Source: Drosophila miranda (lineage: Eukaryota > Arthropoda > Insecta > Diptera > Drosophilidae). Taken from it: a stretch of 64,000 nucleotides of DNA. The notes under the pieces were generated by a model that was not told where the DNA came from, did not search any database, and saw nothing but the letters and a program-made list of their open reading frames with translations. The stretch is from the NCBI RefSeq assembly GCF_003369915.1, contig NW_022881614.1, forward strand, positions 1,385,001 to 1,449,000, written 5' to 3'. Position numbers and translations under genes: made by a program. Of the stretch, positions 63,576 through 64,000 are shown piece after piece (within the stretch, counting starts at the first letter, position 1; each line of letters opens with the position of its first letter).

Positions 63576-64000
63576 TGAGTATGATTGTTTACTTAGGATA
63601 TTAGGTATGTTTAATTAGCTCTGAGTATCATATTGCTAGGGAAATGTGTTATCTCTATTTAGGACTAAACAATTACTACAAATCCAACAGTGGAATATTC
63701 CAAGGGTCATATTTATGACGGTCACAATGGTTATCATGCAGATGGTGTGTGATTTGACCACATGCCGGTCATCCAGAATGTGTTTTATGATAGTGCCGTA
63801 AATATCTTAGCAGTGTATGTACACAAATGCATGCAGCTGTCCGTTGTATATTTATTTAGGTCAGTAGTGCATGTCACATATTTATATTTAGAGCATATTA
63901 TCGTTTATTTCTTTAGGTGGCTGGGAAATCTTAACCTATTTATGGTTAGCTATTTGTCTAGGTCTAATCGTACAATTTTGTACTTTCGTTGAAATCGTAC
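63576..64000 (-). repeat. Right LTR of the roo-like BEL/Pao element, minus orientation, truncated
   Basis: An inverted copy of about 56536-56965 with a few substitutions. Read on the minus strand it stops at CATAGAAAT, then goes directly into a 30-bp AT-rich leader and the gag ATG, so about 220 bp of LTR and the primer site are deleted. The window ends at or just beyond the LTR start. Confidence 0.8.

Larger units (their letters stand above)
56536..64000 (-). mobile_element. Rearranged roo-like BEL/Pao element with inverted LTRs
   Basis: The coding part runs on the minus strand, but the two LTRs face each other. The left LTR and primer site belong to a plus-strand copy that is fused to env and then inverted. 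It lies upstream of, and cuts, the MULE-RING gene. BEL/Pao with an env-like region in one frame is the layout of roo; LTR sequence differs from roo as I remember it. Confidence 0.8.

Overview
The window looks like degenerating, repeat-packed chromosomal DNA of a Drosophila species. The host genes are split by short GT..AG introns and belong to typical fly families (pickpocket channel, SLC17 transporter, CFAP161-like axonemal protein, S1 protease, TIL inhibitor, pgant lectin domain). The mobile DNA is also fly-like: gypsy, BEL/Pao, mariner, RNase H-bearing LINE, and many copies of a 1.1-kb DINE-1/mini-me type Helitron with GGAC/GTCC tracts. Helitrons of this kind are abundant in the obscura group (ISY/ISX of D. 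miranda), and the mix of broken genes, duplicated testis-type genes and nested elements would fit a Y or neo-Y chromosome. That placement is inference; nothing was aligned.

Layout. 1-5039: minus-strand gypsy-type element (pol runs off the left edge, tRNA-Lys primer site, LTR). 5081-7416: two tandem Helitrons. 7645-11301: a broken pickpocket gene (minus), split by a deleted LTR element whose gag starts with a RING finger. 11905-16124: the one host gene that looks intact, a 515-aa SLC17 transporter in five exons (minus), with Helitron pieces in intron 1. 18433-22050: a fold-back made of Helitron plus BEL gag. 19851-26841 and 37815-44846: two nearly identical copies of a block holding BEL gag, Helitron, TIL-inhibitor gene, CFAP161-like gene and trypsin-like gene. 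The CFAP161 copies carry different disabling mutations, and the trypsin copies are cut by different elements. 26842-37068: a Ulysses-like element in LTR-internal-LTR-internal order, also with a RING-first gag. 37069: a BEL LTR inserted in the second internal part.

44990-49900: truncated mariner, last two exons of a pgant gene with a nonsense codon, a cluster of inverted 15-mers, and a 5'-truncated RNase H LINE. 50130-56535: an intron-bearing gene joining the C-terminal part of a MULE transposase to a RING finger. It is split by a very young gypsy-type element (50447-55881; LTRs differ at one base) and cut upstream by a BEL element. 56536-64000: a roo-like BEL/Pao element with an env-like region, rearranged so that its LTRs point at each other.

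Most likely functional: the SLC17 gene, possibly the TIL genes, and the young gypsy-type element apart from its missing ATG. The points most worth a second look are the RING-first Gag proteins in two different tRNA-Lys elements, tRNA-Leu 5'-end sequence sitting where the polypurine tract should be in the young element, an intron-like segment present in one Ulysses-like LTR and absent from its sister, and the MULE-RING gene.
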